38,564 nt of DNA from CAYZHV01 sp046541355 (GTDB taxonomy: Bacteria > Spirochaetota > Spirochaetia > DSM-27196 > Alkalispirochaetaceae): NCBI GenBank assembly GCA_046541355.1, contig JBKHDM010000020.1:1-38564 (forward strand), read 5' to 3'. The stretch's first letter is position 1, and every line of letters begins with the position of its first letter. The translations under genes were made by a program, and so were the position numbers. The notes under the pieces were generated by a model. The model did no database searches. It saw only the letters and a list, made by a program, of their open reading frames with translations, and was not told the origin of the DNA. Positions 1 to 9,178 of this stretch are shown piece by piece.

Positions 1-1
1 A

Positions 2-406
2 ATCGTCGAGGCGGAAAAGCTCATCACCAGGTGGGAGGCGGCGGCTATCGACCGCGGCGGCGAGTACCGCTCAGATGCGGCGAGCCCCCCGGGGGGAGAC
101 GCCACAAACCAGGGGAGGCGCTCGAGGAGTGCGGTGCATCCGTGGCACAGCAGAGCCTACGCCTTTCTCCGGCGGGAGGAGTGGACTATGCGAAAACTCG
201 CAACCCTGATACGGGAGGGGGAGTCAGGCTGGCGGGAGGCGGAGAAGCTGCTCCGGGAGCACGATTACATCACCTTCTACTTTCCCGACCCCGAGCCGCG
301 GCAGGAGAGCTCATACCTGCGCCGGGTTATCGCCTCGGCGAGCTATTTTCTGCGCCACTGCATCTGGCCGGAGGAGCGGGGCGGGGAGTCCCCGGAGCCG
401 CCGTAA
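2..406 (+). CDS. C-terminal part of an unrecognised protein (truncated by window edge)
   Basis: The frame is open from the first complete codon at position 2 to a TAA at 404-406, giving the last 134 residues of a protein that begins outside the window. An internal ATG at 188 or a GTG at 134 could start a shorter protein, but the open frame reaching the edge favours a truncated gene. The visible part is mostly charged and helical, with an aromatic stretch near its end (ITFYFPD) and a short Arg/Pro-rich tail. I recognise no family and no catalytic motif. It converges on lepA, with 54 bases between the two stops. The competing +1 frame over 31-483 has Arg/Pro/Gly-rich content typical of a shadow in high-G+C DNA. 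Confidence 0.5.
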   Translation: MVEAEKLITRWEAAAIDRGGEYRSDAASPPGGDATNQGRRSRSAVHPWHSRAYAFLRREEWTMRKLATLIREGESGWREAEKLLREHDYITFYFPDPEPRQESSYLRRVIASASYFLRHCIWPEERGGESPEPP

Positions 407-460
407 CGCGCCCCAAGCATGCCGCCCCCGCCGCGCCCGGAGCAAAACCGTCGGGCGGAG

Positions 461-2266
461 CTAATCCTCTTCGGAGGTCTTGAGGACCGCGAGAAAGGCG
501 TTCTGGGGAAGCTCGACGTTTCCGACCATCTTCATCCGCTTTTTCCCCTCCTTCTGCTTTTCGAGGAGCTTTCGCTTACGGCTGACGTCGCCACCGTAAC
601 ACTTGGCGGTCACATCCTTGCGGAGGGCGGAGATTGTCTCCCGGGCGATAACGGTGCGGCCGATGGCTCCCTGAATCGGGATCTTGAACTGCTGTCGCGG
701 GATCTCCTCCCGCAGCTTCTTGCAGATCTGCCGCGCCCGGTACTCGGCGCTCTCCCGGTTTACCAGCTGGGAGAGGGCGTCCACCGCCTTGCCGTTGAGG
801 AGGATGTCGAGGCGGACAAGGTTGACCGGACGATAATCGGAAATCTCGTAGTCAAAGGAGGCGTAGCCCCGGCTCACGGATTTGAGACGGTCGTAGAACT
901 CGAAGAGGACTTCCGCGAGGGGCATGTCGTAGACAAGCTCGACCCGTTTTTCGTCGAGGTAGGTCAGCTCCTTCTGGATCCCCCGCTTATCGGCGCAGAG
1001 GGTCATCAGGTTTCCGAGATAGTCGTCGGGGGTGATGATCGAGGCGCGAATAAACGGCTCCCGGGACTCTTCGATCGACCCGGGGTCGGGAAACTCCTGG
1101 GGAGTCTCCACCGCGACCTCCCGGCCGTCCACGAGGGTTACCTCGTAGCGCACCGAGGGAGCGGTAAAGACGATCGACAGATCAAACTCCCGCTCGAGGC
1201 GCGCCTGGACTACCTCGAGGTGGAGGAGCCCGAGAAAACCGCAGCGAAACCCGAAGCCGAGGGCGACGGAGGTGGTTTTCTCGTAGATGAGGGAGGCGTC
1301 GTTGAGCCGGAGCTTCTCCATCGCCTTGACCAGTTCGTCATAGTCGTTTGCGTCGATTGGGTAGATCGAAGAGAAGACCACCGGCTTGATCTCCCGAAAA
1401 CCGGGCAGGGGTCCGGCGCAGGGTCGGTTGGCGTGGGTGACTGTATCGCCGACCCGGACCTCGGAGATATCCCTGATGCCGCCGATCATGTAGCCCACCT
1501 CCCCGGTTCCGAGCCCGTTGGTCTTGTCGAGCTTGATCCGGAACTTGCCGCAATCCTCGATGGCGTACTCCTCCTTGCTCGACCAGACGCGGATTGTGTC
1601 CCCCTCCTGGAGCTTCCCGTCAAACACTCTCAGGTGAACCACGACCCCCCGATAGGCGTCGTAGTGACTGTCAAAGATCAGTGCCCGTAACGGCGCGTCG
1701 GTATCGCCCCTCGGGGCGGGGATACGGCGTACGAGAGCCTCCATCAGTGCCCCCACTCCCTCCCCGGTCTTTGCGGACAACGCGATGACATCCTCTCCCG
1801 GGAGCCCGAGATCATGTTCAATCTGATGGGTGACGCCGTCAATATCGGCCCCGGGGAGATCGATCTTGTTGATTACCGGTATGATCTCGAGGTCGTGATC
1901 CAGGGCGAGATAGAGGTTTGAAAGGGTCTGTGCCTCCACCCCCTGGGTCGCATCGATAAGGAGAACCGCACCCTCACAGGAAGAGATCGCCCGGGAGACC
2001 TCGTAGGAGAAGTCCGCATGCCCCGGGGTGTCGACGAGATTGAGCTCGTAGGCGTTCCCCTCCGCGTCTACATAGGGGAGCGCTACCGCCTGAGACTTTA
2101 TCGTTATGCCCCGCTCCCGCTCGATATCCATCGTGTCGAGGAGCTGGTCCTTGAATTCCCGCTCAGAGATAATCTTTGATTTTTCTATCAGCCGGTCCGC
2201 CAGGGTAGACTTCCCGTGGTCTATGTGGGCGATGATGCAGAAATTCCTGATGTGAGATTGATACAT
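461..2266 (-). CDS. lepA: Elongation factor 4 (LepA), ribosome-associated GTPase
   Basis: LepA is a translational GTPase that binds ribosomes and can drive back-translocation or aid 30S biogenesis. At 601 residues it has the normal length. The G1 motif AHIDHGKST is at about residues 13-21, switch region RGITI at about 53-57, G3 DTPGHADF at about 79-86 and G4 NKIDLP at about 133-138. The family-specific C-terminus follows (KRKLLEKQKEGKKRMK, then a short acidic tail). The ATG at 2266 gives the canonical N-terminus, but I see no convincing Shine-Dalgarno in front of it. It lies 32 bases downstream of the 633-residue hybrid kinase gene on the same strand, so it may be the last gene of the chemosensory operon. 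A functional link to that cluster is not implied. Confidence 0.97.
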   Translation of the reverse strand: MYQSHIRNFCIIAHIDHGKSTLADRLIEKSKIISEREFKDQLLDTMDIERERGITIKSQAVALPYVDAEGNAYELNLVDTPGHADFSYEVSRAISSCEGAVLLIDATQGVEAQTLSNLYLALDHDLEIIPVINKIDLPGADIDGVTHQIEHDLGLPGEDVIALSAKTGEGVGALMEALVRRIPAPRGDTDAPLRALIFDSHYDAYRGVVVHLRVFDGKLQEGDTIRVWSSKEEYAIEDCGKFRIKLDKTNGLGTGEVGYMIGGIRDISEVRVGDTVTHANRPCAGPLPGFREIKPVVFSSIYPIDANDYDELVKAMEKLRLNDASLIYEKTTSVALGFGFRCGFLGLLHLEVVQARLEREFDLSIVFTAPSVRYEVTLVDGREVAVETPQEFPDPGSIEESREPFIRASIITPDDYLGNLMTLCADKRGIQKELTYLDEKRVELVYDMPLAEVLFEFYDRLKSVSRGYASFDYEISDYRPVNLVRLDILLNGKAVDALSQLVNRESAEYRARQICKKLREEIPRQQFKIPIQGAIGRTVIARETISALRKDVTAKCYGGDVSRKRKLLEKQKEGKKRMKMVGNVELPQNAFLAVLKTSEED

Positions 2267-2298
2267 GTGTGGAGTTGTTGTACTACAGGGGAGCCGGG

Positions 2299-4200
2299 CT
2301 ATTCAACCATAGCTTCCCGCACGATCTCGAGGATCCTCTCGGGACTGAAAGGTTTGCGCAGTGCCCTCGCCTCCCGGAGCTGGCCGAAATCCTGCTCCTC
2401 GAGGTGGTCCGCGGGGTCCAGAAGCAGGACGCTCGGCTTGCCCGGGGCGGCGCGCTCCACGCGCTTGAGAAACCGAATCCCGCTTATGAGGGGCATGGCA
2501 AAGTCGCAGATGGTGACATCGAAGCTCTCCCCGAGCTCCTCTACCAGGATAAGCGCCTCTCCAGGGTTACTCGACTCATAGACGATGTAGCCATAGCCGC
2601 TGAAAAGCTGGGCAAGCATTTTGCGGATGTTCTGGTCGGGAATCACCATGAGAACCCGGCCGGTTCCGGAGAGGGCGGCGGTATCGCGGTGAGTGCGCCC
2701 CTCATCCAGGGCGTCGGTCGTCTCGCCCCCATCCGTTGCGGGCAGGTAGATGGTAAAAACGGTGCCTTTCTCGGGCCGGCTCTCGACATCGAGGAATCCC
2801 CCGGCCTGCTCCACGGTTGAGTAGACCGCGGCGAGACCAAGTCCGGTTCCCTCGCCCCGATCCTTGGTGGTAAAGAAGGGTTCGAAAATGCGGGAGAGGG
2901 TGGTGCGCTCGATCCCCTTTCCGGTATCCGCCACCGAAAGCGTGACGTACCAGCCCGGCGCGAGCTCTCCGGAAACCACGGTGTGGGGGCTCTCCAGGGA
3001 GACGCTCCGGGTAGAAATCGAGAGGACCCCGCCGGAAGACATCGCGTCCCGGGCGTTTATCACCAGATTCATCAGGGACTGCTCGATCCTCCCCGGGTCG
3101 ACCATCACCGGCGGAAGATCCTCCTCCATAGCCAGATGCACCGCGATGTTCTCTCCCATAAGCCGGGTGAGAACCCTGTCGAGGTTCCCGACGGTTGTGT
3201 TGAGGCTCAGTCGCTGCGGCTTGTGCTCCTCATAGCGGCCGAAGGAGAGTAGTTGGCGCACCATACCGGTGGAGCCGGCGGCGGCGTTGAGAATTCCCTC
3301 GGCGTTGCGCCGTATCCACTCCGGATCCTCATCCTCTCCCGCGGCATCCGCAACTAGTCGGGCGTAGCCCATGATCACGGTGAGCAGATTATTGAACTCA
3401 TGGGCGATGCCTCCGGCGAGGCGCCCTATCGCCTCCATCTTCCGGGCGTGGCTCAACTGCTCCTCCTTCTGAAGCAGCTCCCGCTCGTGGTCGATATACT
3501 CCCTCGCGTCCTGGAGGACGTAAACACGGTCACCTCCGGGAACTTCGGCCATACGAATATCCACGGGCACCCCCGCCCCGCGGCGGCTGCAGAGGGTCGC
3601 GTAGCCCCGGGAGCTTATCGCCTCTTCGATCCCCACTCCCTCCTCGAACCGGACAACCGCCCCCAGGGGTTCGTTCTCGAGCTCACGCTGCTCGACACCG
3701 AGCATGGAGGCGGCGATACCGTTTGCGTAACGGACCGTTTCATCACGATCGCAGAGCAGGATTCCCTCGCCCACGTTCTCAACGACCGTATCGAGGATCA
3801 TCTGGCGCTCCCGAACCTGTTTTTCCAGGGCGTGGCGCTCGATGGCGATGACGATGCTTGTGCGCAGCTCCCTGGCGTTAAACGGCTTTATGAGGTAGGC
3901 GTACGGTTTCGAGGCGCGGGCCCGCTCAATGGTGGCCTCATCGGAGTAGGCGGTCAGCAGGATGACCGGGAGGTGGTAGTCTCTGCGTATCCGACCGGCG
4001 GCGGTGATGCCGTCGAGTTTCCCGGCGAGATGGATATCCATCAGCACGAGGTCCGGCGGCTCTGAGGCGAGGTAGGCGAGGGCGTCCTCGGCCCGGGCAA
4101 AGGTGGCCGGAACGATGTAACCGAACCGTTCGAGCTGCGTCTTGATATCGAGAGCTACGACGCGCTCGTCCTCTACGACCAGAACCTTTTCGCCGGACAT
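2299..4200 (-). CDS. Hybrid histidine kinase: receiver - PAS - HisKA - HATPase - receiver
   Basis: Soluble two-component protein of 633 residues with no membrane segment. An N-terminal receiver (about 1-125) has acidic residues E10/D11, phospho-acceptor D55 and K105. A PAS-like region (about 130-235) follows. The kinase core has an H-box GGIAHEFNN with H267, N-box around N382 (NLVINARDA), G1 DTGKGI at about 425-430, and FEPFFTTK plus GTGLGL around 439-455. This H-box/G-box set resembles NtrB-like (HPK4) kinases. A C-terminal receiver (about 514-633) keeps D566 and K616 but lacks the usual paired acidic residues near its start, so its phosphorylation is uncertain. With no sensor domain other than PAS, the input may come through the N-terminal receiver. 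It ends 32 bases before lepA and starts 7 bases after the single-domain regulator. Confidence 0.88.
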   Translation of the reverse strand: MSGEKVLVVEDERVVALDIKTQLERFGYIVPATFARAEDALAYLASEPPDLVLMDIHLAGKLDGITAAGRIRRDYHLPVILLTAYSDEATIERARASKPYAYLIKPFNARELRTSIVIAIERHALEKQVRERQMILDTVVENVGEGILLCDRDETVRYANGIAASMLGVEQRELENEPLGAVVRFEEGVGIEEAISSRGYATLCSRRGAGVPVDIRMAEVPGGDRVYVLQDAREYIDHERELLQKEEQLSHARKMEAIGRLAGGIAHEFNNLLTVIMGYARLVADAAGEDEDPEWIRRNAEGILNAAAGSTGMVRQLLSFGRYEEHKPQRLSLNTTVGNLDRVLTRLMGENIAVHLAMEEDLPPVMVDPGRIEQSLMNLVINARDAMSSGGVLSISTRSVSLESPHTVVSGELAPGWYVTLSVADTGKGIERTTLSRIFEPFFTTKDRGEGTGLGLAAVYSTVEQAGGFLDVESRPEKGTVFTIYLPATDGGETTDALDEGRTHRDTAALSGTGRVLMVIPDQNIRKMLAQLFSGYGYIVYESSNPGEALILVEELGESFDVTICDFAMPLISGIRFLKRVERAAPGKPSVLLLDPADHLEEQDFGQLREARALRKPFSPERILEIVREAMVE

Positions 4201-4207
4201 AGGCGGT

Positions 4208-4603
4208 TCAGGTCAGACCGAGATTGGTGAGTTCCTCGAGGAGACGCCGCCGATCGATCGGCTTTACCAGATAGGCGGTAGCCGCTCCTTTGTTATACGC
4301 CTCCACGACGTTCCTTGGGTCCTCCAGGGCGGTGGTCATGACGACCTTGACCTGATCCCGCTCCCGGATGCCTATGGACCGCTCGGTTTCCCGAATCTGT
4401 TTGAGCGCCTCCTGACCATCGAGATTCGGCATCATGATGTCCAGAAAGATGACGTCGTACGGATCGTTCTCCTCCCAGGCAAGTTTGAACGCCTGGACCG
4501 CCTCCTCTCCATCCACCACCACGTCCGTTGGACCGAGGTCCTGGACGTAGGTCTGGAGAAGCCGCCGGCTTCCAAAATCGTCCTCGGCTATGAGTGACTT
4601 CAT
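4208..4603 (-). CDS. Single-domain response regulator (CheY-like)
   Basis: A stand-alone receiver of 131 residues, the usual size for CheY/Spo0F-type proteins. Acidic residues E7, D8 and D9 lie near the start, phospho-acceptor D55 is in FLDIMMPN, T90/T91 lie at the switch position and K114 is in YLVKP. No output domain is present, so it should act as a phosphotransfer shuttle or bind a target when phosphorylated. Its ATG overlaps the stop of the upstream 833-residue kinase as ATGA (4600-4603). It is followed after 7 bases by the second hybrid kinase, suggesting it carries phosphate between the two kinases or from CheA. Calling it CheY itself is not justified: no flagellar gene is near. Confidence 0.9.
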   Translation of the reverse strand: MKSLIAEDDFGSRRLLQTYVQDLGPTDVVVDGEEAVQAFKLAWEENDPYDVIFLDIMMPNLDGQEALKQIRETERSIGIRERDQVKVVMTTALEDPRNVVEAYNKGAATAYLVKPIDRRRLLEELTNLGLT

Positions 4604-7101
4604 CTTTCCTGTCCTCCCGAACTGATTGCTTCAAGCCTCAAAAGGGCGCTCTCCTTGTCCTGCCGTCGGCAGGCGAGTAGTGTTCTGAAGATGGCGTCGC
4701 GCTGCGACCCGTCGGAAAACCGCTCCCGCAACCGGACAAGCAGTTTCTCCGCCTCACCGAATCGCTCCGCCGCCACTGCCTCCCGGACGAGGGAGAGGAG
4801 CTGCGACGGGTCGTCACCCTCCTGCCCCGGGGCGGAGCCTCCGGCCTCGTTGCGCTCCTGCATCCGCAGGGCGTAGCGGCGACGGGTAAGGGCGCGCCGG
4901 GCGACCCGGTCGAGCTCCCGCGGCAGGAACGGCTTGGTGACAAACTCGTCCATCCCGCTCTCCTTCGCCCGCCTCCGGTCCGCATCACCGCTGTGGCCGG
5001 TCACCGCGATTATCGCACACTCCCGGCCCCGTTTCAGCTCGTTCCGGATTGCCGCCGCCGTCTGCCAGCCGTCGAGCCCCGGCATCTCGACGTCGAGAAA
5101 AACCACATCCGCCATCTCCTGTTCCAGCGCCTCGAGAGCCTCCCGCCCGCCCCCGACGGTGCGCACCTGATGACCGAGAGCTTCGAGTACGCCGGCGGTG
5201 GCGACACGGCCGATTCCCTCATCGTCGACCACCAGAATGTTCATCGGCGCGCTCCCGTCCCCCTCCTCGGACCGAGGACGGGAGACGATCCGCTTGAGGT
5301 GTCGCAGTCGCGGCAGCGCTCCGAGAGGGTGTACTCCGGGCGGCAGGTCGACTCCCTCCGACTCGCCGAGAAGGAGGATCGCCTCAACGCTCTGCCCCGA
5401 GAGCAGATCGGTGAGCTGCCGCCGCTCGGATGCAAAGCTCTCCGCCTCGAGAAGCAGGAGCGTTCGTTTGCGATTCTCCCGGCCGAGGAGGGAGTCGACG
5501 GTTGCCCCTCTCTCGACGGTAACACCCCAGGTGGCGAGCCATGGTAGTATCGCCTCCCCCGGGTTGGAAAGATCGTCCCAGACCACCAGGGCGGGAGGGT
5601 CGGATAGCGGTTCCTGCAGGGGAGGCTCAGGAGCGTCGAGGTTGCGAGTGAGGGTGACGGTGAGCGTGAAGGTGGAGCCGACTCCCTCCGCGCTTCGGAG
5701 ACAGACCTTGCCGCCGAGATGATCTGCAAGCCTGCGGACGAGGGCGAGCCCGATACCGGTGCCGCCGTAGTACCGGGTCGCCGAAGGGTCTGCCTGGGTA
5801 AACGCCTCGAACAGGGATGCCTCCCGCTCCTTCGGTATGCCGATCCCGGTGTCGCTGACTTCAAATTGGAGGACAGCCTCCCCTTCTCTCTCCTCGATGA
5901 GGCTTACCTCGAGGGTGACTCGACCGTTGTCGGTAAACTTCACGCCGTTACTGAGCAGATTCGTGAGGATCGACGCGAGGGCCTCCCGCTCTGAAGTCAC
6001 CTCGAGGGGTATCCGTGGATCGATCCGGACATAAAGCTGGTTACCTTTACGCAAGGCGATCGGCAGCTGCCGCTGGCACGCCTCCTCGAGGAGCTCGTCA
6101 AGGCGAAAGGAGGAGCGTCCGCCACGCTCCCGGCCCGCCTCGAGCCGGGAGAAGTCGAGGAGGTTGGTGATGAGATCGAAAAGATCCTCCGCCGCCCGGC
6201 GCAGTATGGAAAGGTACTCCCGCTGCTCCTCTTTTTCGGCAAGGTCGAGGGCGAGCTCCGACATCCCGAGGATGCTGTTCATCGGGGTTTTGAGCTCATG
6301 GCTCATATTGGCGAGAAACTCGCTTTTTGCCCGGGATGCTTCCTCCGCGGCTCGTCGGGCCGCCTCGGTCCGCTTCTCGTACTCTACCCGGAGGGTTATG
6401 TCCCGCAGAAGCAGGACCGCCCGCGCCCCCTCCTCGCTCTCCACCTCGCTGCAGAACAGCTCGAGATAGCGATGCTCGCCTCCGGGAGCCTCGATGACCG
6501 TGCGCCTGCCCGGGAGAGCACCCTCCTCCGGGAGCTCGAGGAAGGGAAACCGCTCTTCGAACAGGCTCCCGAGAAGCTCTTCGCTCCCTCCACCGAGAAG
6601 CGACATCGCCTGGTCGTTGTGGTAGATGATACGTCCCTCCCGATCGAGGGTGACAACGGCGTCGGGGATGCTTTCGAGGGTAGCGTCGAGGAGCGCCTGC
6701 TGTGAGCGTATCTTGCGCTGGGTGCGATGTTTGACTAACGCCATGTCGACGGCGATCTCTATCTCCCGCTCCTGAAACGGCTTGAGGAGATAGCCGTACG
6801 CATCGGACGCCTTTGCGCGGTCAACGGTGGTTTTGTCCGCGTAGGCTGTAAGAAATATGACCGGGATGTCGAGGAAACGGCGGATCTCACCGGCGGCGGT
6901 GATACCGTCCATCTCGTCGGCGAGACTGATGTCCATGAGAACAAGATCAGGCCGCTCCTGCCGTGCCCGCTCGATCGCACCCTCGCCGGTGCTCTCACGG
7001 CCGCAGACATCAAAACTGAGGCGCTGTAACAGCGACTGGAGGTCGAGAGCCACGATGCTCTCATCCTCCACGATCAGGACGCGTCGGGGAGTCTCGCTCA
7101 T
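4600..7101 (-). CDS. Hybrid histidine kinase: receiver - PAS - HisKA - HATPase - pseudo-receiver - receiver
   Basis: Soluble 833-residue kinase. The N-terminal receiver (about 1-128) has E12/D13, D57 and K107. PAS-like segment about 135-238, then a short Ala/Glu-rich coiled coil (about 240-262). HisKA has H268 in MSHELKTPMN; the ATPase domain has an N-box near 381-386, DTGIGI at 417-422 and GTGIGL at 447-452. Residues about 503-610 look like a receiver fold without its acidic pocket. A full C-terminal receiver (about 619-740) has D626/D627, D670 and K723. The last 90 residues are helical and lack an obvious HPt histidine. The N-terminal receiver is strikingly similar to that of the 633-residue kinase downstream (shared DGITAAG and TAY motifs), so the two are probably partial duplicates. 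ATGA overlaps join it to cheB upstream and the single-domain regulator downstream. Confidence 0.9.
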   Translation of the reverse strand: MSETPRRVLIVEDESIVALDLQSLLQRLSFDVCGRESTGEGAIERARQERPDLVLMDISLADEMDGITAAGEIRRFLDIPVIFLTAYADKTTVDRAKASDAYGYLLKPFQEREIEIAVDMALVKHRTQRKIRSQQALLDATLESIPDAVVTLDREGRIIYHNDQAMSLLGGGSEELLGSLFEERFPFLELPEEGALPGRRTVIEAPGGEHRYLELFCSEVESEEGARAVLLLRDITLRVEYEKRTEAARRAAEEASRAKSEFLANMSHELKTPMNSILGMSELALDLAEKEEQREYLSILRRAAEDLFDLITNLLDFSRLEAGRERGGRSSFRLDELLEEACQRQLPIALRKGNQLYVRIDPRIPLEVTSEREALASILTNLLSNGVKFTDNGRVTLEVSLIEEREGEAVLQFEVSDTGIGIPKEREASLFEAFTQADPSATRYYGGTGIGLALVRRLADHLGGKVCLRSAEGVGSTFTLTVTLTRNLDAPEPPLQEPLSDPPALVVWDDLSNPGEAILPWLATWGVTVERGATVDSLLGRENRKRTLLLLEAESFASERRQLTDLLSGQSVEAILLLGESEGVDLPPGVHPLGALPRLRHLKRIVSRPRSEEGDGSAPMNILVVDDEGIGRVATAGVLEALGHQVRTVGGGREALEALEQEMADVVFLDVEMPGLDGWQTAAAIRNELKRGRECAIIAVTGHSGDADRRRAKESGMDEFVTKPFLPRELDRVARRALTRRRYALRMQERNEAGGSAPGQEGDDPSQLLSLVREAVAAERFGEAEKLLVRLRERFSDGSQRDAIFRTLLACRRQDKESALLRLEAISSGGQER

Positions 7102-8222
7102 TTCACAAGGCTTAACATGTGTCCGGCGATCCGGTCGAGGGGGAGAACCTTATCGACGGCGTTCCGTTTTATCGCCTCATTCGGCATACCGAAGACAACC
7201 GAGGTAGCCTCATCCTGGGCGATGTTGTACGCCCCGGCCTCTTTCATCTCCTCCATTCCCCGGGCACCGTCATCGCCCATGCCGGTCATGATGATGCCTA
7301 CGGCGTTTTTGCCGGCGTATCGGGCGGCGGAGCGAAAGAGCACGTCTACCGAGGGGCGGTGACGGCTCACCAGAGGTCCGTCCCGCACCTCGACATAGTA
7401 TCTGGCGCCGGAGCGTTTGAGGAGGATGTGCTTGTTTCCCGGGGCGATCAGGACGTGGCCCCGGATAACGCTGTCGTTGCTCTGTGCCTCCTTTACCGTC
7501 ACCTCGCAGATCGAGTTGAGGCGCTCGGCAAAGGCGCGGGTAAAGTTCTCGGGCATGTGCTGCACAACCACAACCCCCGGAGCGTCGAGCGGCAGGGCGT
7601 CGAGAAAGGTCTTGAGCGCCTCGGTTCCGCCGGTGGAGGCGCCGACCACGACGATCCGGTCCGTTGTCTCGATGGCGTAGTCCCGTTTCGTCCCCCGGGA
7701 AAGAACAGCGTCGGCGTTCAGTTTCGGCTGCACCTGCCTCAGTCCGGCCGGCGGCGGGGGCGCCTGTTTACTGCCCGTCCCCGGGGCGGACTTGCTCACA
7801 CCCGGGAGCTTGTCAACCTTGGCAGCCTTCGCCGCCCGGATCGCGTCGCCGATGCGGACCTTCGACTCCTCAATCCACGCCTTGGTTCCCGCCTTCGGTT
7901 TTTCGATTATGTCTACCGCACCGTAGTCGAGAGCTTTCAGGGCATTTCCGCTCCCCCGCTCCGCCATGGAGGAGCAGACGACTACGGGGATAGGGTGTTG
8001 ATGCATGAGCTTCTGCAGAAAGCTTAGCCCGTCCATCCGGGGCATTTCGATATCGAGGGTTATCACGTCCGGGACGACACTCTGGAGCTTCCGGGCCGCC
8101 ACGAGGGGATCCGAGGCGGTGGCAACCACTTCGAAGCTCCCCTCCTCTTCGAGTATCTGTTTGAGGGTCTCACGAACCACCGCCGAGTCATCGACGATCA
8201 TCACTTTGGTTTTCTCACTCAC
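7098..8222 (-). CDS. cheB: Chemotaxis response regulator protein-glutamate methylesterase CheB
   Basis: CheB removes methyl groups from receptor glutamates and deamidates receptor glutamines when its receiver is phosphorylated. The 374-residue protein has the full layout. The receiver (about 1-125) has D11/D12, D57 and K108. A Pro/Ala-rich linker (about 135-185) leads to the esterase domain (about 186-374). The triad is visible as S196 in GASTGGT, H222 in VVQHMPENFT and D318 in GMGDDGA. The start is GTG at 8222; an in-frame TGA a few codons upstream rules out a longer protein. A short tandem repeat overlaps this start (8214-8259). The gene overlaps the next kinase gene by ATGA. No methyl-accepting receptor gene is in the window, so its substrate is encoded elsewhere. 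Confidence 0.96.
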   Translation of the reverse strand: MSEKTKVMIVDDSAVVRETLKQILEEEGSFEVVATASDPLVAARKLQSVVPDVITLDIEMPRMDGLSFLQKLMHQHPIPVVVCSSMAERGSGNALKALDYGAVDIIEKPKAGTKAWIEESKVRIGDAIRAAKAAKVDKLPGVSKSAPGTGSKQAPPPPAGLRQVQPKLNADAVLSRGTKRDYAIETTDRIVVVGASTGGTEALKTFLDALPLDAPGVVVVQHMPENFTRAFAERLNSICEVTVKEAQSNDSVIRGHVLIAPGNKHILLKRSGARYYVEVRDGPLVSRHRPSVDVLFRSAARYAGKNAVGIIMTGMGDDGARGMEEMKEAGAYNIAQDEATSVVFGMPNEAIKRNAVDKVLPLDRIAGHMLSLVK

Positions 8223-8259
8223 TGGTTTTGTCTCTCACTGGTTGGTCACTCGCTGGTTG
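8214..8259 (-). repeat. Short imperfect tandem repeat over the cheB start
   Basis: On the minus strand, CAACCAGCGAGTGAC (8259-8245) is followed directly by CAACCAGTGAGAGAC (8244-8230) and, after two bases, by AACCAGTGAGTGAG (8227-8214). The last copy contains the GTG start of cheB. The repeats fill about half of the 83-base cheR-cheB spacer and probably arose by slippage. No function is evident. Confidence 0.65.
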
Positions 8260-8305
8260 CTTACTCACGCTGCTCATCTTTGTGCCGTCCTACACTCTCA
8301 ACGCC

Positions 8306-9178
8306 TCACACCGGTTTCTGGTAGACCGTCGGGGCGACGCTGGTGAGGTTGAGGTTCATTCCCGCCAGGGTCTCGGAATGGCCGAGAAAGAGATAACCTC
8401 CCGGTTTGAGGTAGCGAACCAGGCGGGTGAGAATCCTCTGCTGGTTGGGCCGCTCGAAGTAGATAATCACGTTTCGACAGAACACGATATCGAAGCTCCC
8501 GCGAATCTCGTAGCGGTCGTCCATGAGGTTCTGCCTCTGGAAACTCACATGCTTTCGCAGCGCAGGTCTGATCCTGACAAGCCGCTTCTCTGAGTCCTTG
8601 GACCGCAGCAGATAGCGCTTACGCAGTTCATCGGCGATCGGGGCGATCCGCTCTTCCGGGTAGATCGCCTTTCGCCCCGCCTCGAGTACCCGGGTGGAGA
8701 TGTCGGTTCCAAGGATATGAAAGTTAAAACCGCTGTTCTCCCGGGCGAACTCCGCGAGGACGATCGCGAGGGTGTAGGGCTCCTCCCCGGTGGAGGAGGC
8801 GGCGGACCAGACCTGTAACGGCTGACCTCGACCGATCCCCTGCTGAAGGTACATGTACGGCAGGAGTCTCCCTTTCAGGATCTCGAAGTGGTCCGCTTCC
8901 CGAAAAAAGTCGGTCTTGTTGGTGGTCACCAGGTCAATCAGATGGATCAGCTCCCCTGCCCGCTCCTTCTCCGAAAAGGCGAGGTCGAGATACACCTCGA
9001 AGTCCTGGAGCTGCAGGAGACGCAGCCGCTTCTGCAGTCTCGACTCGAGCATCACCTTTTTTACCGGAGGCATTCGAATGCCGAGCTCGCTCTCGATAAA
9101 GTGCTGGAGCCGCCCGAACTGTTTATCCGTGAGCTTCACGGAGGTCCCGGCAGAGCGGGTAATGGGAGAGTCACTCAC
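8306..9178 (-). CDS. cheR: Chemotaxis protein methyltransferase CheR
   Basis: CheR transfers methyl groups from S-adenosylmethionine to glutamates of chemoreceptors. The 290-residue protein has the helical N-terminal domain (about 15-80) and the conserved VTTNKTDFFRE segment (about 84-94). The SAM-binding motif WSAASSTGEEPYT lies at about 124-136, and the family signature FDIVFCRNVIIYF at about 229-241 is followed by LKPGGYLFLGHSET. No TPR or CheR tether extension is present. It starts with GTG at 9178, overlapping the cheA stop as GTGA, so translation is probably coupled to cheA. An 83-base spacer with short repeats separates it from cheB. Confidence 0.97.
   Translation of the reverse strand: MSDSPITRSAGTSVKLTDKQFGRLQHFIESELGIRMPPVKKVMLESRLQKRLRLLQLQDFEVYLDLAFSEKERAGELIHLIDLVTTNKTDFFREADHFEILKGRLLPYMYLQQGIGRGQPLQVWSAASSTGEEPYTLAIVLAEFARENSGFNFHILGTDISTRVLEAGRKAIYPEERIAPIADELRKRYLLRSKDSEKRLVRIRPALRKHVSFQRQNLMDDRYEIRGSFDIVFCRNVIIYFERPNQQRILTRLVRYLKPGGYLFLGHSETLAGMNLNLTSVAPTVYQKPV

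Noticed and set aside
434..457. Possible bidirectional terminator between the edge gene and lepA
   Set aside because: Only a 6-bp stem (CGCCCG/CGGGCG) with a 12-base loop and no T-run; too weak to call.
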